64,000 nucleotides of DNA from positions 186,001 through 250,000 of the forward strand of contig JAJDDC010000096.1 of the NCBI GenBank assembly GCA_029260515.1. Direction: 5' to 3'. This document shows positions 63,472-64,000 of this stretch, piece by piece. The notes below the pieces were generated by a model. That model did not search any database and was not told where the DNA came from. It saw only the letters and a program-made list of their open reading frames with translations. How positions within the stretch are numbered: position 1 is the stretch's first letter; the number at the start of each line of letters is the position of its first letter. A program made the position numbers and the translations under genes. This stretch comes from Phycisphaerales bacterium (GTDB taxonomy: Bacteria > Planctomycetota > Phycisphaerae > Phycisphaerales > UBA1924).

Positions 63472-64000
63472 TCAGGCCCAATCCAGGCCATCCGGGAGTG
63501 AGTTGAAGTTGTCGGCTCCACCACGGGTGACGGCGACCATGTCCTCGACGCGGACCCCACCCAATGAGCGCCGGTAGAGCCCCGGCTCGACAGTCAGCAC
63601 ATCGCCCGCAACCAGCGGCGGGCCGCCGATGTCCAGCAGGGGCGGCTCGTGCACCTCGAGCCCGACGCCGTGCCCAGTGCCGTGGACCATCGCGGCCTCG
63701 TCCTCGGAGGTGACCTCCGCGGGGCGCGCGAAGCGGTATCCATGCCGAGCAAGAGCGGCGACTGTCGCCCGGTGGACGTCCTCGCCCGTGACCCCCGCGC
63801 GCGTCGCGGCGATCGCGTCGCGCTTGGCCTCGACGACCGCGGCGTGCATGCGGACGAAATCGTCGGGCGCCTCGCCGTGGACCACGGTGCGTGTGCAGTC
63901 GCCGTTGTAGAGGCTGACGCGGTTGCGGGGGAAGATATCGATGATGACGGGCTCACCGGTGCGCAGCGGGCCCGAACCGCGCTCGTGACAATCGCCGCCC
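63472..64000 (-). CDS. M24 family Xaa-Pro peptidase, C-terminal part (5' end outside window)
   Basis: About 176 residues of a pita-bread-fold metallopeptidase. The frame is open to the window edge. Metal ligands: D in V-I-I-D-I-F-P and D in N-G-D-C-T-R-T, His in M-V-H-G-T-G-H-G-V-G-L, Glu in V-E-P-G-L-Y, and Glu in V-R-V-E-D-M, so all five are visible. The ending is normal for a proline-specific aminopeptidase. Which M24 subgroup it belongs to depends on the missing N-terminus. Confidence 0.88.
   Translation of the reverse strand, partial: GGDCHERGSGPLRTGEPVIIDIFPRNRVSLYNGDCTRTVVHGEAPDDFVRMHAAVVEAKRDAIAATRAGVTGEDVHRATVAALARHGYRFARPAEVTSEDEAAMVHGTGHGVGLEVHEPPLLDIGGPPLVAGDVLTVEPGLYRRSLGGVRVEDMVAVTRGGADNFNSLPDGLDWA

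Noticed and set aside
1-64000. CRISPR arrays, insertion sequences, prophage genes, toxin-antitoxin pairs
   Set aside because: No regularly spaced repeats, transposase, integrase, phage structural gene or clear toxin-antitoxin pair was found in the window.

Overview
The window is about 64 kb of very GC-rich, gene-dense bacterial chromosome. It most resembles a planctomycete of the class Phycisphaerae. Three things support this: a pseudopilin with the typical planctomycete N-terminus (4482-5546), membrane proteins carrying a C-x2-C-x-Y-[DN]-L-x-G-L...C-P-E-C zinc ribbon (10944-11732, 14550-15536), and several ECF-type sigma factors next to membrane-bound partners. The placement is inferred from these features; no marker-gene search was possible. 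I saw no insertion sequence, prophage, CRISPR array, rRNA or tRNA.

Layout. 1-5.6 kb: end of acpS, a beta-propeller protein, an acyl-CoA ligase, a transaldolase-family enzyme, a RidA protein and a pseudopilin closed by a clear terminator. 5.6-16 kb: a DUF4139 exported protein, a large FAD/Fe-S D-2-hydroxyacid dehydrogenase, two zinc-ribbon membrane proteins, a CDGSH protein, a HEAT/gluzincin protein behind a MoxR ATPase, and a small metallopeptidase. 16-17.4 kb: pyrH-frr. 17.6-27.9 kb: eight tightly coupled genes (membrane VWA protein, secreted protein, ExbB, two ExbD, a 905-residue secreted helical protein, a membrane protein with a J-like domain, a secreted zinc-ribbon protein). This is the best candidate for an undescribed system. 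28-32.7 kb: a MetG-beta-like protein and two ECF sigma loci facing opposite ways. The second sigma gene lacks an ATG/GTG/TTG start and its partner carries a pseudopilin-like domain. 32.9-37.5 kb: rpmI-rplT, a site-2 protease, a membrane protein, a POT transporter and a small membrane protein. 37.5-42.7 kb: guanine-deaminase-like enzyme, M61 peptidase and uridine-kinase-like protein, divergent from a CNT nucleoside transporter. 42.7-48.8 kb: HD hydrolase, BtpA-family protein, an aspartokinase/homoserine-dehydrogenase-like protein preceded by what looks like a leader-peptide attenuator, a beta-lactamase-fold protein without catalytic residues, and a DUF2306 protein. 48.9-60.5 kb: hrpA, peroxiredoxin, the three-gene pntAA-pntAB-pntB operon, a membrane sigma-like protein with repeats and its TPR neighbour, two small secreted proteins, and elbB. 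60.5-64 kb: a very large metzincin-type metalloprotease and the C-terminal part of an M24 peptidase.

Genes that appear to work together: the ExbBD-VWA cluster as an envelope machine; pntAA-pntAB-pntB as the proton-translocating transhydrogenase; the CNT transporter with the kinase and deaminase in nucleoside/base salvage; each ECF sigma with its membrane partner. Start codons were chosen from ribosome binding sites, signal peptides and overlaps. GTG, TTG and probably one CTG start are used.
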